Source: Micromonospora citrea (lineage in GTDB: Bacteria; Actinomycetota; Actinomycetes; Mycobacteriales; Micromonosporaceae). From it: a stretch of 64,000 bases of DNA. Positions 49,607-61,223 of this stretch are shown here, piece after piece. Made by a program: the position numbers and the translations under genes. The first letter of the stretch is position 1; each line of letters starts with the position of its first letter. The stretch is taken from NCBI RefSeq assembly GCF_900090315.1, contig NZ_FMHZ01000002.1, forward strand, positions 4,806,501-4,870,500. Direction: 5' to 3'. The notes beneath the pieces are model-generated. The model was not told the origin of the DNA, did no database searches, and saw nothing but the letters and a program-made list of their open reading frames with translations.

Positions 49607-50803
49607 ATGCGTGGTCAGCCGACCGAGACCTTGCCCGACGCGGCGTCCGGAGCCGGGCGCGCGGCGGCCGCACCCGGTCCAGCCGGGCCTGCCCCCGGCG
49701 ACGGTCCTCGTGCCGCTCCCGCCCCGCCCGGGGCCGACGGCTCCCGACCCGACCCCGCCGGCCCCGACCTCACCCACCACGGTGACGCCGAGGTGGGTGA
49801 AGGGCTGGTCGACCTCGCCGTCAACGTGCGGCGCGACGCCATGCCGGACTGGTTGGCCGACCCGGTCACCGCCGCGCTCGGCGACCTCGCCGCCTATCCC
49901 GATCCGCGCCCCGCGCGGGCCGCCGTCGCCGCCCGGCACGGCCGCCCGCCGGCCGAGGTGCTGCTGACCGCCGGCGCCGCCGAGGGTTTCGTGCTGATCG
50001 CGCGGGCGCTGACGGGCGTACGCCGCCCGGTGGTGGTGCACCCGCAGTTCACCGAGCCGGAGGCGGCGCTGCGCGCGGCGGGGCACCAGGTGGAGCGGGT
50101 GCTGCTCGACGCGGCCGACGACTTCCGGCTCGATGCGGCCCGGGTGCCCGCCGACGCCGACCTCGTCGTGATCGGCAACCCGACCAACCCGACGTCGGTG
50201 CTGCACCCCGCCGCCGACCTGGCCGCGCTGGCCCGGCCCGGCCGGGTGCTGGTGGTCGACGAGGCGTTCGCCGACACCACGGCGGCGCCCGGGGTGCCCG
50301 GCGAGCCGGAGTCGCTGGCCGCCCGGCGGGACCTGCCCGGCCTGCTGGTGGTCCGCAGCCTCACCAAGACCTGGGGGCTCGCCGGCCTGCGGATCGGCTA
50401 CCTGCTCGGCGAGGCCCCGCTGCTGGAGCGGCTGGCCGCCGCCCAGCCGCTGTGGGCCGTCTCCACCCCCGCCCTGGCCGCCGCGTCGGCCTGCGCCACG
50501 CCCGTCGCGGTCGAGGCCGAGCGCGCCATCGCCGCCCGGCTCGCCGCCGACCGCGACCACCTGGTCGCCCGCCTGTCGGCCCTGCCCGGCGTACGCGTCG
50601 CCGGCCGGCCCGCCAGCGCGTTCGTGCTCGTGCACCTGCCCGGGGCCGCCGAGGTGCGCACCGCCCTGCGCCGACGCGGCTGGGCGGTGCGTCGGGGCGA
50701 CACGTTCCCCGGTCTCGGCCCGGACTGGCTGCGCGTCGCCGTGCGCGACCCGGCCACCACCGACGCGTTCATCGAGGTACTGGCGGAGATCCTGGAGGCA
50801 TGA
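49607..50803 (+). CDS. cobC: class I/II aminotransferase, CobC-like threonine-phosphate decarboxylase
   Basis: This 398-residue PLP enzyme starts ATG 49607, 7 bases after a CAGGAT box. After about 75 disordered Pro/Ala residues it has DLAVNVRRDAMPDWL, LTAGAAEGFVLIARAL, VVIGNPTNPTSVLHP, VVDEAFAD and the PLP Lys in RSLTKTWGLAGLRIGYLLG. Mycobacterial and actinobacterial relatives next to cobalamin genes are annotated as Rv2231c-type CobC, which makes aminopropanol phosphate by decarboxylating threonine phosphate. The histidinol-phosphate aminotransferase alternative cannot be excluded. It overlaps cobT by 4 bases. Confidence 0.88.
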   Translation: MRGQPTETLPDAASGAGRAAAAPGPAGPAPGDGPRAAPAPPGADGSRPDPAGPDLTHHGDAEVGEGLVDLAVNVRRDAMPDWLADPVTAALGDLAAYPDPRPARAAVAARHGRPPAEVLLTAGAAEGFVLIARALTGVRRPVVVHPQFTEPEAALRAAGHQVERVLLDAADDFRLDAARVPADADLVVIGNPTNPTSVLHPAADLAALARPGRVLVVDEAFADTTAAPGVPGEPESLAARRDLPGLLVVRSLTKTWGLAGLRIGYLLGEAPLLERLAAAQPLWAVSTPALAAASACATPVAVEAERAIAARLAADRDHLVARLSALPGVRVAGRPASAFVLVHLPGAAEVRTALRRRGWAVRRGDTFPGLGPDWLRVAVRDPATTDAFIEVLAEILEA

Positions 50804-51894
50804 TGCTGGAGACCACGATCGCGGCGATCCGGCCGCCGGACGAGTCGGCGATGGCCGCCGCCCGGGAGTTGCAGGGGCGGTTGACCAAGCCCGCCGGTTC
50901 GCTCGGCGCGCTGGAGGAACTCTCCGTACGCCTCGCCGGCCTGGCCGGGCACTGCCCGCCGCCGCTGCCGGAGCCGGCGGCGGTCGCGATCTTCGCCGGC
51001 GACCACGGCGTGCACGCCCAGGGGGTGACGCCCTGGCCGCAGGAGGTCACCGCGCAGATGATCGGGAACTTCCTGGCCGGCGGAGCGGTGGTCAACGCGT
51101 TCGCCCGGCAGGCCGGCGCCTCGGTCACCGTGGTCGACGTCGGTGTGGCCACCCCGCTGCCGTTCGCCGCGCCCGGCGACCAGGCCGCTCATCCGCCGGC
51201 CGGCGACGTGCCCCGGCTGGTGGCGGCGAACGTCCGGCCCGGCACCCGGGACCTGGCGGTCACCGCCGCGCTCACCCGCGACGAGGCCCGGGCGGCGGTG
51301 GAGACCGGCATCCGGGTGGCCGGCGAGCTGATCGACGCCGGCGCGGGCATCCTGCTCACCGGGGACATGGGCATCGGCAACACCACCCCCGCCGCCGCCC
51401 TGATCGCGGCGTTCGCCGGCATCGACCCGGCCGGGACGACCGGCCGGGGCACCGGGGTCGACGACCCGACGTACGCGCGGAAGGTGGCCGTGGTGCGTGC
51501 CGCGCTGACCCGGCACGCCCCCGACCCGGCGGACCCGCTGGGCGTGCTGGCGGCGGTCGGCGGCCTGGAGCACGCGGCCCTGGCCGGGCTGATCCTGGGC
51601 GCCGCCGCCCGGCGGACCCCGGTCCTGCTGGACGGGGTCATCGCGGTCTCCGCGGCGCTCGCGGCGGCGGCCCTCGCGCCGCACGCCGTGGGCGCCATGG
51701 TGGCCGGGCACCGCTCCGCCGAGCCGGGCGCCACGGTCGCGCTGCGCCGGCTGGGGCTGGAGCCGCTGATCGACCTGGGGCTGCGCCTCGGCGAGGGCAC
51801 CGGCGCGCTGCTCGCCCTGCCGGTGGTCACCGGCGCGGTCCGGGTGCTGCACGAGGTCGCCACCTTCGACTCGGCGGGGGTGGCCGAGAAGTGA
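50800..51894 (+). CDS. cobT: nicotinate-nucleotide-dimethylbenzimidazole phosphoribosyltransferase
   Basis: This 364-residue protein activates the lower ligand by moving ribose-phosphate from nicotinate mononucleotide to dimethylbenzimidazole. Signatures are QGRLTKPAGSLGALEELSVRLAG, IFAGDHGVHAQGVTPWPQEVTAQMI, LTGDMGIGNTTPAAALI and the late AGHRSAEPGATVALRRLGLEPLIDLGLRLGEGTGA with the catalytic Glu in GLRLGEGTGA. ATG 50800 overlaps the cobC stop (ATGA). The gene is complete. Confidence 0.95.
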   Translation: MMLETTIAAIRPPDESAMAAARELQGRLTKPAGSLGALEELSVRLAGLAGHCPPPLPEPAAVAIFAGDHGVHAQGVTPWPQEVTAQMIGNFLAGGAVVNAFARQAGASVTVVDVGVATPLPFAAPGDQAAHPPAGDVPRLVAANVRPGTRDLAVTAALTRDEARAAVETGIRVAGELIDAGAGILLTGDMGIGNTTPAAALIAAFAGIDPAGTTGRGTGVDDPTYARKVAVVRAALTRHAPDPADPLGVLAAVGGLEHAALAGLILGAAARRTPVLLDGVIAVSAALAAAALAPHAVGAMVAGHRSAEPGATVALRRLGLEPLIDLGLRLGEGTGALLALPVVTGAVRVLHEVATFDSAGVAEK

Positions 51895-51961
51895 GCGGGC
51901 GGACCCTCCGGCGCGCCGGCGTGCCGCCCCGCCCGGCCGGGAAGCGGCGCGGGGCGACGGC

Positions 51962-53203
51962 GTGACCGGCAACCCGTACCCCCTCGGCCTGCGGCTCGCC
52001 GGCCGACGGGTGGTCGTGGTGGGCGGGGGAGCGGTGGCCACCCGCCGGGTGCCGGCGTTGCTGGACGCCGGCGCGGACGTCCTGCTCGTCGCGCCGGAGC
52101 TGACCCCGGCGCTGCGGGCCCACGTCGACGCCCGGCGGCTGCGCTGGGAGCCCCGCCGGTTCGCCCCCGACGACCTGGACGGGGCCTGGCTGGTGCAGGT
52201 CGCGGTGGACGACCCGGTCGCCGCCGCGTCGGTCAGCGCCGCCGCCGCCGAGCGCCGGATCTTCTGCGTACGCGCCGACGACCGGGCCGCCGCCACCGCC
52301 TGGACCCCGGCGGTGACCCGGCACGGGCCGGTGACCGTGGCGGTGCTCGGCGGCGGCGACCCGCGCCGGGCGATGACCGTCCGCGACGCGATCCGCGATC
52401 TGCTGAGCCTGCGGAATGGCACCCTGTCGACGCCCGCGGTGGAGGAGGGGCCCCTTCCGCACGCGCGGGGCGGGCGGGTCGCGTTGGTGGGGGCCGGGCC
52501 CGGTGACCCGGAGTTGATCACGGTGAAGGGCTGGCGGCTGCTCACCGGGGCGGACGTGGTCGTCGCCGACCGGCTGGTGCCCGGGCTGCTCCTGGACGAG
52601 CTGCGCCCCGACGTCGAGCTGGTGGACGCCTCCAAGATCCCGTACGGCCCCTCCCGCGCCCAGGAGGAGATCAACCGGATCCTGGTGGAGCGCGCCCTGG
52701 CGGGGAAGGCCGTGGTCCGGCTCAAGGGCGGCGACCCGTACGTCTTCGGCCGGGGCGGCGAGGAGTTGCTGGCGTGCGCGGCGGCCGGCGTGCCGGTGAC
52801 CGTGGTGCCCGGCGTGACCAGCGCGATCTCCGTGCCGGCGGCGGCCGGGGTGCCGGTCACCCACCGGGCGGTGGCGCACGAGTTCACCGTCGTCTCGGGG
52901 CACGTCGCGCCGGACTCGCCCGCCTCCCTGGTGCGCTGGGAGGCCCTCGCCGGCCTGCGCGGCACCCTGGTCGTGCTGATGGGGCTGAAGAACCTCGCCG
53001 CGATCGCCGGGACCCTCGTCGGGCACGGCAAGGACCCGGCCACCCCCGTCGCGGTCGTGCAGGAGGGCACCACCGGCGCGCAACGCGACCTGCGGACGAC
53101 CCTCGGGGCGGTCGCCGCCGACGTGGCGGCGGCCGGCCTGCGCCCGCCGGCCGTCGTGGTGATCGGCGACGTCGTCACCGCCCTCGACAGCCCCGCCGGG
53201 TGA
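51962..53203 (+). CDS. cysG: siroheme synthase-like fusion: precorrin-2 dehydrogenase plus uroporphyrinogen-III C-methyltransferase
   Basis: This 413-residue protein has an N-terminal Rossmann domain (1-150, VVVVGGGAVATRRVPALLDAGADVLLVAP) of the Met8/CysG-N type. An uroporphyrinogen-III methyltransferase domain (about 175-410) follows: VALVGAGPGDPELITVKGWRLLTGADVVVADRLV, YVFGRGGEE, PVTVVPGVTSAISVPAAAGVPVTHR and VLMGLKNLAAI. It makes precorrin-2 for cobalamin and siroheme. The ferrochelatase/dehydrogenase middle of CysG (helical domain) is short, so only the first and last activities are clear. The start is GTG 51962, 67 bases after cobT. Confidence 0.92.
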   Translation: MTGNPYPLGLRLAGRRVVVVGGGAVATRRVPALLDAGADVLLVAPELTPALRAHVDARRLRWEPRRFAPDDLDGAWLVQVAVDDPVAAASVSAAAAERRIFCVRADDRAAATAWTPAVTRHGPVTVAVLGGGDPRRAMTVRDAIRDLLSLRNGTLSTPAVEEGPLPHARGGRVALVGAGPGDPELITVKGWRLLTGADVVVADRLVPGLLLDELRPDVELVDASKIPYGPSRAQEEINRILVERALAGKAVVRLKGGDPYVFGRGGEELLACAAAGVPVTVVPGVTSAISVPAAAGVPVTHRAVAHEFTVVSGHVAPDSPASLVRWEALAGLRGTLVVLMGLKNLAAIAGTLVGHGKDPATPVAVVQEGTTGAQRDLRTTLGAVAADVAAAGLRPPAVVVIGDVVTALDSPAG

Positions 53204-53255
53204 CCCGCCCCGGGCCCGTGGAGCGCACGGCCGGTCAGGTGGGTGCGGGAGACGC

Positions 53256-53289
53256 ACGGCGGCCCGGGCCAGGTGGCCCGGGCCGCCGT
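53256..53289. terminator. 15-bp hairpin between convergent cysG and otsB-GH15 genes
   Basis: Arms 53256-53270 and 53275-53289 pair perfectly around the loop AGGT. It is 53 bases past the cysG stop and 15 before the end of the minus-strand gene. Confidence 0.82.
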
Positions 53290-53303
53290 CGACGCCGGTC
53301 AGG

Positions 53304-55907
53304 TCACTGCTTGAGCATGTTGTCCAGCAGCAGGGCGCAGCGGATCAGCCCGAGGTGGCTGTAGGCCTGCGGGTGGTTGCCCAGCCCGCGCTCGGCCAGC
53401 GGGTCGTACTGCTCGGGGAGCAGGCCTGTCGGGCCGGCGGTGTCGACCATCTGGTGGAACAGCTCCTCGGCGTCGGTGCGCCGCCCGGTGCGCAGGTACG
53501 CCTCGATCAGCCACGCCGTGCAGATGTGGAAGCCGCCCTCGCGCCCGGGCAGGCCGTCGTCCCAGTGGTAGCGGTAGACGACCGGGCCGCTGCGCAGGTC
53601 GGCCTCGATCCGCAGGACGGTGGAGAGGAAGCGCGGGTCGTCGCCGGGGAGCAGGCCCGACAGCCCGATCCACAGCGACGAGGCGTCCATGTCCTCGTCC
53701 CCGTACGCCACGCTGTACGCCTCGACGCTCTCGTGCCAGCCGTACTCCAGCACGTTCGCGCCGATCCGGTCGCGCAGCTCCACCCACTCCGGCCGGTCCT
53801 CGCCGCCGTGCTGGCGCACCACGTGCAGCGCCCGGTCGACGGTCATCCAGCACATCACCTTGGAGAAGATGTGGTGCCGCGGGGGGAGGCGGGCCTCCCA
53901 GATGCCGTGGTCGGGCTCGTGCCAGCGGCGGCGGACCGCCTCGACCATGTTCTCCAGCACCCGCCACTCGTCCTCGCGGACCGAGCCCCGGGCGTCGGCC
54001 ACGGCGGCGATCAGGTCCGCGATCGGGCCGAACACGTCGAGCTGGAGCTGGTGGTTGGCGAGGTTGCCGACGCGGACCGGCCGGGAGCCGGCGTAGCCGG
54101 GCAGGGTGTCGATGACCGCCTCGGCGCCCAGCTCGTAGCCGTCGACCGTGTAGAGCGGGTGCAGCCGCTCGGGGTGCCCGCCGGTGCGCTCCACGCAGCC
54201 GTCGACCCAGCGCAGCAGCGCCTCGGCCTCCTCCGTCGACCCCAGGTCGACAAGCGCCCGCGCGGTCATCGCCGCGTCCCGCAGCCAGCAGTAGCGGTAG
54301 TCCCAGTTGCGGACGCCGCCCAGCTCCTCGGGGAGCGAGGTGGTCGCGGCGGCGAGGATCGAGCCGGTGGCCTCGTGACAGAGCCCCCGCAGCGTCAGCG
54401 CGCTGCGGGCGACCAGGTCACGCGCCGTGTTCGGCAGCCGCAGCGAGGCGACCCAGTCCTTCCACGGCTGCTCGGCCAGGGCCTGCCGCTCGTGGACGGG
54501 CAGCCGGTGGTGTTCCAGGCTGTGGGTGCCGAAGCGCAGCTCCAGCACGACCTGCCCGCCGGCGGCGGAGAGGTCCACGACCGCCCTGGCCGTCTCGTAG
54601 CCGCCGTCGTTGCTGACCTGCCACTCGACCCCGGGCGCGTAGAGCGCGACCGGCTCGTTGGAGCCGAGCACCAGCAGGCCGTCGCCGAGCGGCTGCAACT
54701 GCACCGCGACCTGGCCGAACTCGGGGCGGGGCGCGAACTCCAGCCGGGCCCGGCCGGAGCCGGTGAGCACCCGGACCAGCGTCGAGTCGCCGGTGATGAC
54801 GGCCGGGCCGTCGGGCGTGGTCTCCCTGGCCGGCTTGTCGAGCCAGTCGGTGACGGTCAGCCCCGACCAGCGGGTCTCGACGGTCATCGTGCCCGAGCGG
54901 TAGCGCTGGCCGAGCGGGATGCCGCCCCGTTCCGGGGCGACGCTGAAGTGCCCCGCGGGGCTGCCGCCGACCAGGTCGGCGAAGATCGCCGCCGAGTCGG
55001 GCTTGGGGTGGCAGAGCCAGGTGACCTTGGCCTCGGGGGTGAGCAGGGCCACCGTGCGCCCGTTGGCCAGCATCGAGTGCCGCTCGATGGGCACCGCCCG
55101 CTCGCCGAAGAGCCAGTGCCGGCGGGTCTCCAGCAGCAGGCCGAGGGCGCGGGCGGCCTCGATCGGGTCGGCCACCCGGTAGCCGGCTTTGGTGTCGCCG
55201 GGGCCGATCTTGATGCCGACGTCCGGCCCGTGCAGGTTGCCGAAGGCGTTCTCGTCGGTGACGTCGTCGCCGATGAAGAGCACCGCGCTGGCGGAGAGCT
55301 GGGTGCGCAGCTGGTCGACGGCGGTGCCCTTGTGGGTGGCCACCACGGAAAGTTCGAAGACCTCCTTGCCCTGGGTGACGGTGACGTCGTCCCAGGTCGC
55401 GGGGCCGTTGCGGACCGCCTCGATGGCGGCGGCGGCGACCTGCGGGTCGACCCCGCGGGTGTGCACCGCGACGCTCGCCGGCTTGCGTTCCAGCCGGATG
55501 CCGGGGTGGGCCGAGGCGATCTCGCGCAGCGTGTCGCGCAGCCGGGTGCGCACGGCGATCAGCTCCGGGGAGAGCCGCTCGACGAAGCCGATGTCGAACT
55601 CGGAGCCGTGGCTGCCGACGAGGTGCACCTCGCTGGGCAGCCGGGAGAGCGCCGCCAGGTCGCGCAGGGCCCGCCCGGAGACCACCGCCACGGTGGTCTG
55701 GGGCAGCGCGGCCAGCGCCCGGACGGCGGCCACCGACTCCGGCAGCGGCACCGCCTTGCTCGGGTCCTCCACGATCGGCGCCAGGGTGCCGTCGTAGTCG
55801 CAGGCGATCAGGAGCTGGGGCACCCGGGCGATCCGGCCGATGGCCGCGCGCAGTTCCGGGTCCATCGTGCCGGCCGCCGGGGTGACGACGTCGGTGGTGG
55901 CGTTCAC
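53304..55907 (-). CDS. fused trehalose-6-phosphate phosphatase and GH15 glycoside hydrolase
   Basis: This 867-residue protein joins two enzymes. Residues about 1-260 are a HAD phosphatase of the OtsB type: nucleophile Asp in [26 protein letters not shown], and [14 protein letters not shown] with the metal-binding Asp pair. Residues about 275-867 are a GH15 (glucoamylase/trehalase-like) domain with NRGIAL-type N-terminal beta domain, [22 protein letters not shown], and [25 protein letters not shown]. Separate mycobacterial GH15 enzymes include trehalases, so the protein could both make and degrade trehalose. GTG 55907 overlaps the otsA stop by 4 bases. The two domains act in the cytoplasm. Confidence 0.93.
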   Translation of the reverse strand: MNATTDVVTPAAGTMDPELRAAIGRIARVPQLLIACDYDGTLAPIVEDPSKAVPLPESVAAVRALAALPQTTVAVVSGRALRDLAALSRLPSEVHLVGSHGSEFDIGFVERLSPELIAVRTRLRDTLREIASAHPGIRLERKPASVAVHTRGVDPQVAAAAIEAVRNGPATWDDVTVTQGKEVFELSVVATHKGTAVDQLRTQLSASAVLFIGDDVTDENAFGNLHGPDVGIKIGPGDTKAGYRVADPIEAARALGLLLETRRHWLFGERAVPIERHSMLANGRTVALLTPEAKVTWLCHPKPDSAAIFADLVGGSPAGHFSVAPERGGIPLGQRYRSGTMTVETRWSGLTVTDWLDKPARETTPDGPAVITGDSTLVRVLTGSGRARLEFAPRPEFGQVAVQLQPLGDGLLVLGSNEPVALYAPGVEWQVSNDGGYETARAVVDLSAAGGQVVLELRFGTHSLEHHRLPVHERQALAEQPWKDWVASLRLPNTARDLVARSALTLRGLCHEATGSILAAATTSLPEELGGVRNWDYRYCWLRDAAMTARALVDLGSTEEAEALLRWVDGCVERTGGHPERLHPLYTVDGYELGAEAVIDTLPGYAGSRPVRVGNLANHQLQLDVFGPIADLIAAVADARGSVREDEWRVLENMVEAVRRRWHEPDHGIWEARLPPRHHIFSKVMCWMTVDRALHVVRQHGGEDRPEWVELRDRIGANVLEYGWHESVEAYSVAYGDEDMDASSLWIGLSGLLPGDDPRFLSTVLRIEADLRSGPVVYRYHWDDGLPGREGGFHICTAWLIEAYLRTGRRTDAEELFHQMVDTAGPTGLLPEQYDPLAERGLGNHPQAYSHLGLIRCALLLDNMLKQ

Positions 55908-57304
55908 GCGTCCTCCGCTTGCGGCACACCGAGCTCGGTGAGGAAGGACTTCGCCCAGTGCCCCACGTCGTGGGTGCGTAGGTGGCGTTGCATTGTCCGC
56001 ATTCTGCGGCGGGCCTCCGGCTTCTCGACGTGCACGGCCCTCAGCAGGGCGTCCTTGACCGCGTCAGGGTCGTGCGGGTTACACAGGAACGCCTGACGCA
56101 GCTCGGTGGCGGCGCCGGCGAACTCGCTGAGCACGAGTGCACCGCCCTGGTCGGCGCGCGATGCGACGTACTCCTTGGCTACCAGATTCATTCCGTCTCG
56201 CAGCGGGGTCACCATCATCACGTCGGCGGCGGCGTACATCGCGGCCAGCTCAGTGCGACTGTACGACTGATGCAGATAATGCACCGCCGGCACGCCGACC
56301 CTGCCGAATTCGCCATTGATCCGACCAACTTCGCGTTCCACCTTGACGCGGAGGGCCTGGTAGTGCTCCACGCGCTCGCGGCTCGGCGTGGCGACCTGCA
56401 CCATGACCGCGTCGGGGACTGTCAACTTCCCGTCAGCGAGCAGTTCGCGGAAGGCCTTGAGCCGCAGCTCGATGCCCTTGGTGTAGTCGAGCCGGTCGAC
56501 GCCCAGGATGATCGTCTTCGGGTTGCCCAGCTCCTCGCGGATCTCCTTGGCGCGGGCCTGGATCGCCGGGTCGGCGGCCAGCCGCTCCATCTCCTTGGTG
56601 TCGATCGAGATGGGGAACGCGCCGGCCTTCACCTGGCGGCCGTCGACCTGGATCATCTGGCCCTCGTAGCGCAGCCCGAGCAGGTGCCGGGCCAGCCGGA
56701 CGAAGTTCTGCGCGGCGAGCCGCTGCTGGAAGCCGACCAGGTCCGCGCCGAGCAGGCCGCGCAGGATCTCCGTGCGGAACGGCATCTGCATGAACAGCTC
56801 GATCGGCGGGAACGGGATGTGCAGGAAGAAGCCGATCCGCAGGTCGGGCCGCAGCTCGCGGAGCATCGCCGGGACGAGCTGGAGCTGGTAGTCCTGCACC
56901 CAGACCGTCGCCCCCTCGGCCGCGACCTCCGCCGCGGCCTCCGCGAAGCGGGCGTTGACCAGGCGGTACGCCTCGCGCCAGCGGCGCTTGTAGGCCGGCG
57001 TCTCGACGGCGTCGTGGTAGAGCGGCCAGATCGTCGCGTTGGACTGGCCCTCGTAGTAGCGCTCCAGCTCCTCCGCGCTCAGCGGCACCGGGTGCAGCCG
57101 GATGCCCTCCAGGTCGAACGGCTCGGGGGCGGCGCCGGTGCCGCCCGCCCAGCCGACCCAGGTGCCCTTGTGTTCGGCGAGGACGGGGTGCAGCGCGGTC
57201 ACCAACCCCCCGGGACTGCGGCGCCACTGCCGTCCCTCGGGTGTGCTCACCTCGTCGACCGGTAGCCGGTTCGCCACTACGACAAAGGAGCTGCGGACGG
57301 TCAC
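55904..57304 (-). CDS. otsA: trehalose-6-phosphate synthase
   Basis: This 466-residue GT20 enzyme joins UDP-glucose and glucose 6-phosphate. It shows [80 protein letters not shown], the nucleotide-binding [21 protein letters not shown] and [14 protein letters not shown]. All GT-B landmarks are present. GTG 57304 has GGAGGT at 8 bases. A repeated TACGCT in the -10 region lies upstream. The stretch coding for the last quarter is noticeably less GC-rich than elsewhere. Confidence 0.96.
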   Translation of the reverse strand: MTVRSSFVVVANRLPVDEVSTPEGRQWRRSPGGLVTALHPVLAEHKGTWVGWAGGTGAAPEPFDLEGIRLHPVPLSAEELERYYEGQSNATIWPLYHDAVETPAYKRRWREAYRLVNARFAEAAAEVAAEGATVWVQDYQLQLVPAMLRELRPDLRIGFFLHIPFPPIELFMQMPFRTEILRGLLGADLVGFQQRLAAQNFVRLARHLLGLRYEGQMIQVDGRQVKAGAFPISIDTKEMERLAADPAIQARAKEIREELGNPKTIILGVDRLDYTKGIELRLKAFRELLADGKLTVPDAVMVQVATPSRERVEHYQALRVKVEREVGRINGEFGRVGVPAVHYLHQSYSRTELAAMYAAADVMMVTPLRDGMNLVAKEYVASRADQGGALVLSEFAGAATELRQAFLCNPHDPDAVKDALLRAVHVEKPEARRRMRTMQRHLRTHDVGHWAKSFLTELGVPQAEDA

Positions 57305-57433
57305 GTTCGGCCACCTCCGGGTGCTGACGGGTCAACCGCGAATGAGCGTACTGAGCGTAGCTGCGGCGTCTGGGGCCCCGTGTCGGAGTCACCTACCCGT
57401 CCCACGATCGTCCAACCCCGGGCGTGATCTTGT

Positions 57434-57463
57434 CGACACCCCTGTCCGGAAGCAGGGGTGTCG
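57434..57463. promoter_or_regulatory. 11-bp hairpin in the otsA-ettA divergent gap
   Basis: Arms 57434-57444 and 57453-57463 pair perfectly around TCCGGAAG. The structure lies in the 331-base gap between divergent genes and could be an operator for one of them or a leader element of ettA. The rest of the gap shows no gene. Confidence 0.45.
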
Positions 57464-57635
57464 CGGTGCGCCCGGTGCGTCGGGGCGGGGTGATGTGGGC
57501 GCGGCGCCGCGTACCTGTCAGGATTGACGACGGCGTGCGTGCGGCCGGCCGGTGGCCGGCGGCGACGGGCGGAGGTCGCAGCCCGCGCCCGCGCCCGCCG
57601 ACCCCAGTCGCAACCTACCGGAGGTAGCCCGCACC

Positions 57636-59312
<1,677 letters not shown>

Positions 59313-59314
59313 TC

Positions 59315-59761
59315 GTGGCGGACAGGTTCGTCTACCACTGCGCCCTGCGGTGGTCAGACCTGGACGCGTACGGCCACGTCAACAACTCGCGCTTCCTCAC
59401 CCTCTACGAGGAGGCCCGGGTGGCGCTGATGTTCGCCGGCGGCCGGGCGTGGGGGGTGGGCTCGTTCGCCGACGGGGTCGTGATCCGTCGGCACGAGGTC
59501 GACTACCTGCGCCCGGTCGACTACGCCCTCGGCCGGGCGAGCGCGGAGGCGGCCCCGGCCGTGCGCGTCGAGCTGTGGGTGGAGGAGATCCGGGCCGCCT
59601 CCTTCACGGTCGCCTACGAGCTCTACGACGGCGACGTGCTGGCCAGCCGGGCCCGCTCGGTGCTGGTGCCGTTCGACCTGACCCGGCAGGCGCCGCGCCG
59701 GGTCAGCCCGCAGGAGCGCGAGTTCCTGCTCTCGTACGCGCCGCAGGGCGGGCCGGCGTGA
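59315..59761 (+). CDS. acyl-CoA thioesterase, hotdog fold (4HBT type)
   Basis: This 148-residue protein begins 2 bases after ettA, so it is probably co-transcribed. LRWSDLDAYGHVNNSRFLTLYEEAR is the 4HBT signature with catalytic Asp. VVIRRHEVDYLRPVDYALG, FTVAYELYDGDVLASRARSVLVPFDL and the conserved tail follow. It hydrolyses acyl-CoA or related thioesters; the substrate is unknown. The gene after it overlaps (GTGA). Confidence 0.92.
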   Translation: MADRFVYHCALRWSDLDAYGHVNNSRFLTLYEEARVALMFAGGRAWGVGSFADGVVIRRHEVDYLRPVDYALGRASAEAAPAVRVELWVEEIRAASFTVAYELYDGDVLASRARSVLVPFDLTRQAPRRVSPQEREFLLSYAPQGGPA

Positions 59762-60462
59762 CCGCGTCCGGCGGCCCGGTGCGGGTCCCCGCGGGCGGCG
59801 GGCACGGGATCGTGGACGCGGCCGACGCGGGCGCCTTCCTGGCCCGCCTGGTCCGGCTGGACCGGGACGCGCCGGTGCGGCTGCGGCCGACCGACGCGGC
59901 GGGCCGTACCGCCCTCTGGGGGCGCCTGCCGTGGGGCGTGCTGGTCGTGCGCACCGTGGCCGGTGCGGGCGCCGGCGACGTCACCGTCGCGGCCGGCGAG
60001 CTGCTGGCCGAGCTGGCGGCCGGCGGCGCGGCGCTGCCCCGTCGCCGGGACGAGCGGTGGCGCTGGCCGCTGCCGCCCGGGGCCGGCCGCCGGGTGGAGA
60101 CGCTGCCGGCGGGGGAGCTGCGGCGCATCGCCGCCGCCGCGGCGGGCACCCTGCGCGACGCCGCCGCGCACGGCGTGGCCGGCCGTGCCGTCGGCCAGCG
60201 GGCGCTGCGCGACGCGCTGCTCGACCACGTGCCGGTGGTGGTCACCCCGGACGACGCGCCCGGCGAGCCGGTCGAGGTGACCCAGCGGCTGGTCCAGGGG
60301 GTGGTCAGGATGGGCTTCCTGGGCGCGGCCGAGGCCGGCCCCGACGACGTCGGAGCGGGCGACGTCCAGGTGCGTACGGTCGGCCGTTGGGTCGGACTTG
60401 CAGGACCTTACGGAGCGGCCTGGTCGCAGACGGCTACGGATCTTGCCGTAAGGCCCCTGTGA
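59758..60462 (+). CDS. conserved protein of unknown function
   Basis: This 234-residue protein starts at GTG 59758, overlapping the thioesterase stop by 4 bases. It is Ala/Arg-rich with GHGIVDAADAGAFLARLVRLDRDAPVRLRP, WGRLPWGVLVVRTVAG and a C-terminal MGFLGAAEAG ... GRWVGLAGPYGAAWSQ. No domain recognised. Its operon position after ettA and a thioesterase suggests a housekeeping link, but nothing specific. Confidence 0.65.
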   Translation: MTASGGPVRVPAGGGHGIVDAADAGAFLARLVRLDRDAPVRLRPTDAAGRTALWGRLPWGVLVVRTVAGAGAGDVTVAAGELLAELAAGGAALPRRRDERWRWPLPPGAGRRVETLPAGELRRIAAAAAGTLRDAAAHGVAGRAVGQRALRDALLDHVPVVVTPDDAPGEPVEVTQRLVQGVVRMGFLGAAEAGPDDVGAGDVQVRTVGRWVGLAGPYGAAWSQTATDLAVRPL

Positions 60463-60482
60463 GGTCATCCGTTCGGATGACC
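60463..60482 (+). terminator. 8-bp hairpin with GTTC loop after the ettA operon
   Basis: Arms 60463-60470 and 60475-60482 are exact complements. The hairpin starts directly after the stop codon of the preceding gene. Confidence 0.65.
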
Positions 60483-60611
60483 CGTGGTCATTCTTCTGTC
60501 CTGGGGCTGTCGTTGGGGGGGTGCCTCAACCCGGCTGTCCGGGTACCGTCCATCCTCGGATCCAACGCACCGTAGGCGGCTGGATCCGCTGGGGAGTGAG
60601 GTGCGCGAACG

Positions 60612-61199
60612 ATGCCGTGGTGGTCATGGCGCCCCGGTCCCGCCAACGGCGGCGGCGATCCGGAAAGTCGGAGCGGGATCACAGTGGAGGGCACCGTCCG
60701 GGTCGGACCACCGGCCCCCCGTCAGCCGGGCGACGACTGCCCACCGGTCGAGCGGCCGGTGATGGCGGACGTGCCGGCCACCGTCGAGCCGGTCACCCTG
60801 CGTCGCGTCTGCGACGCGCTCGACCTGCTCGACGTCCGCTACCTGGCGGACGGCGACGGAAACCTGCTGGCCATGTGGGAGCGGCACGCGGTGCTGGTCA
60901 CCCTGGAGGGCCCCGAGGACGAGATCCTGGTGATGCGGGCGCGTCCACACGCCACGGTGCCGCCCGACTGGGCCGACCGGGCCTACCGGGTGGTCAACGA
61001 GTGGAACCACACCCGCCGCTTCTGCAAGGCCTACGTCGGCGACCCGACCGAACGCGGCCAGCTGCCGATCTACGCGGAGCTGCAGGTGCCGTTCGGCGCC
61101 GGGGCGCACGACGCGCTCCTGGTCGAGATGCTCGACTGTGGCGCGGCCGTGGCCACCAGCTTCGTGGACTGGCTGCACGACGAGGGCGCCCTGCTCTGA
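60612..61199 (+). CDS. YbjN domain protein
   Basis: This 195-residue protein has a disordered N-terminus of about 50 residues and a YbjN/type III chaperone-like domain: VTLRRVCDALDLLDVRYLADGDGNLLAMWERHAVLVTLEGPEDEILVMRARPHATVPPDWADRAYRVVNEWNHTRRFCKAYVGD ... LPIYAELQVPFGAGAHDALLVEML. The fold is shared with sensory transduction or chaperone regulators; function unknown. ATG 60612 has a GAGGTG site at 8 bases. Confidence 0.85.
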   Translation: MPWWSWRPGPANGGGDPESRSGITVEGTVRVGPPAPRQPGDDCPPVERPVMADVPATVEPVTLRRVCDALDLLDVRYLADGDGNLLAMWERHAVLVTLEGPEDEILVMRARPHATVPPDWADRAYRVVNEWNHTRRFCKAYVGDPTERGQLPIYAELQVPFGAGAHDALLVEMLDCGAAVATSFVDWLHDEGALL

Positions 61200-61223
61200 G
61201 CCGGCCGCCGCGCCCGTCGCGCG

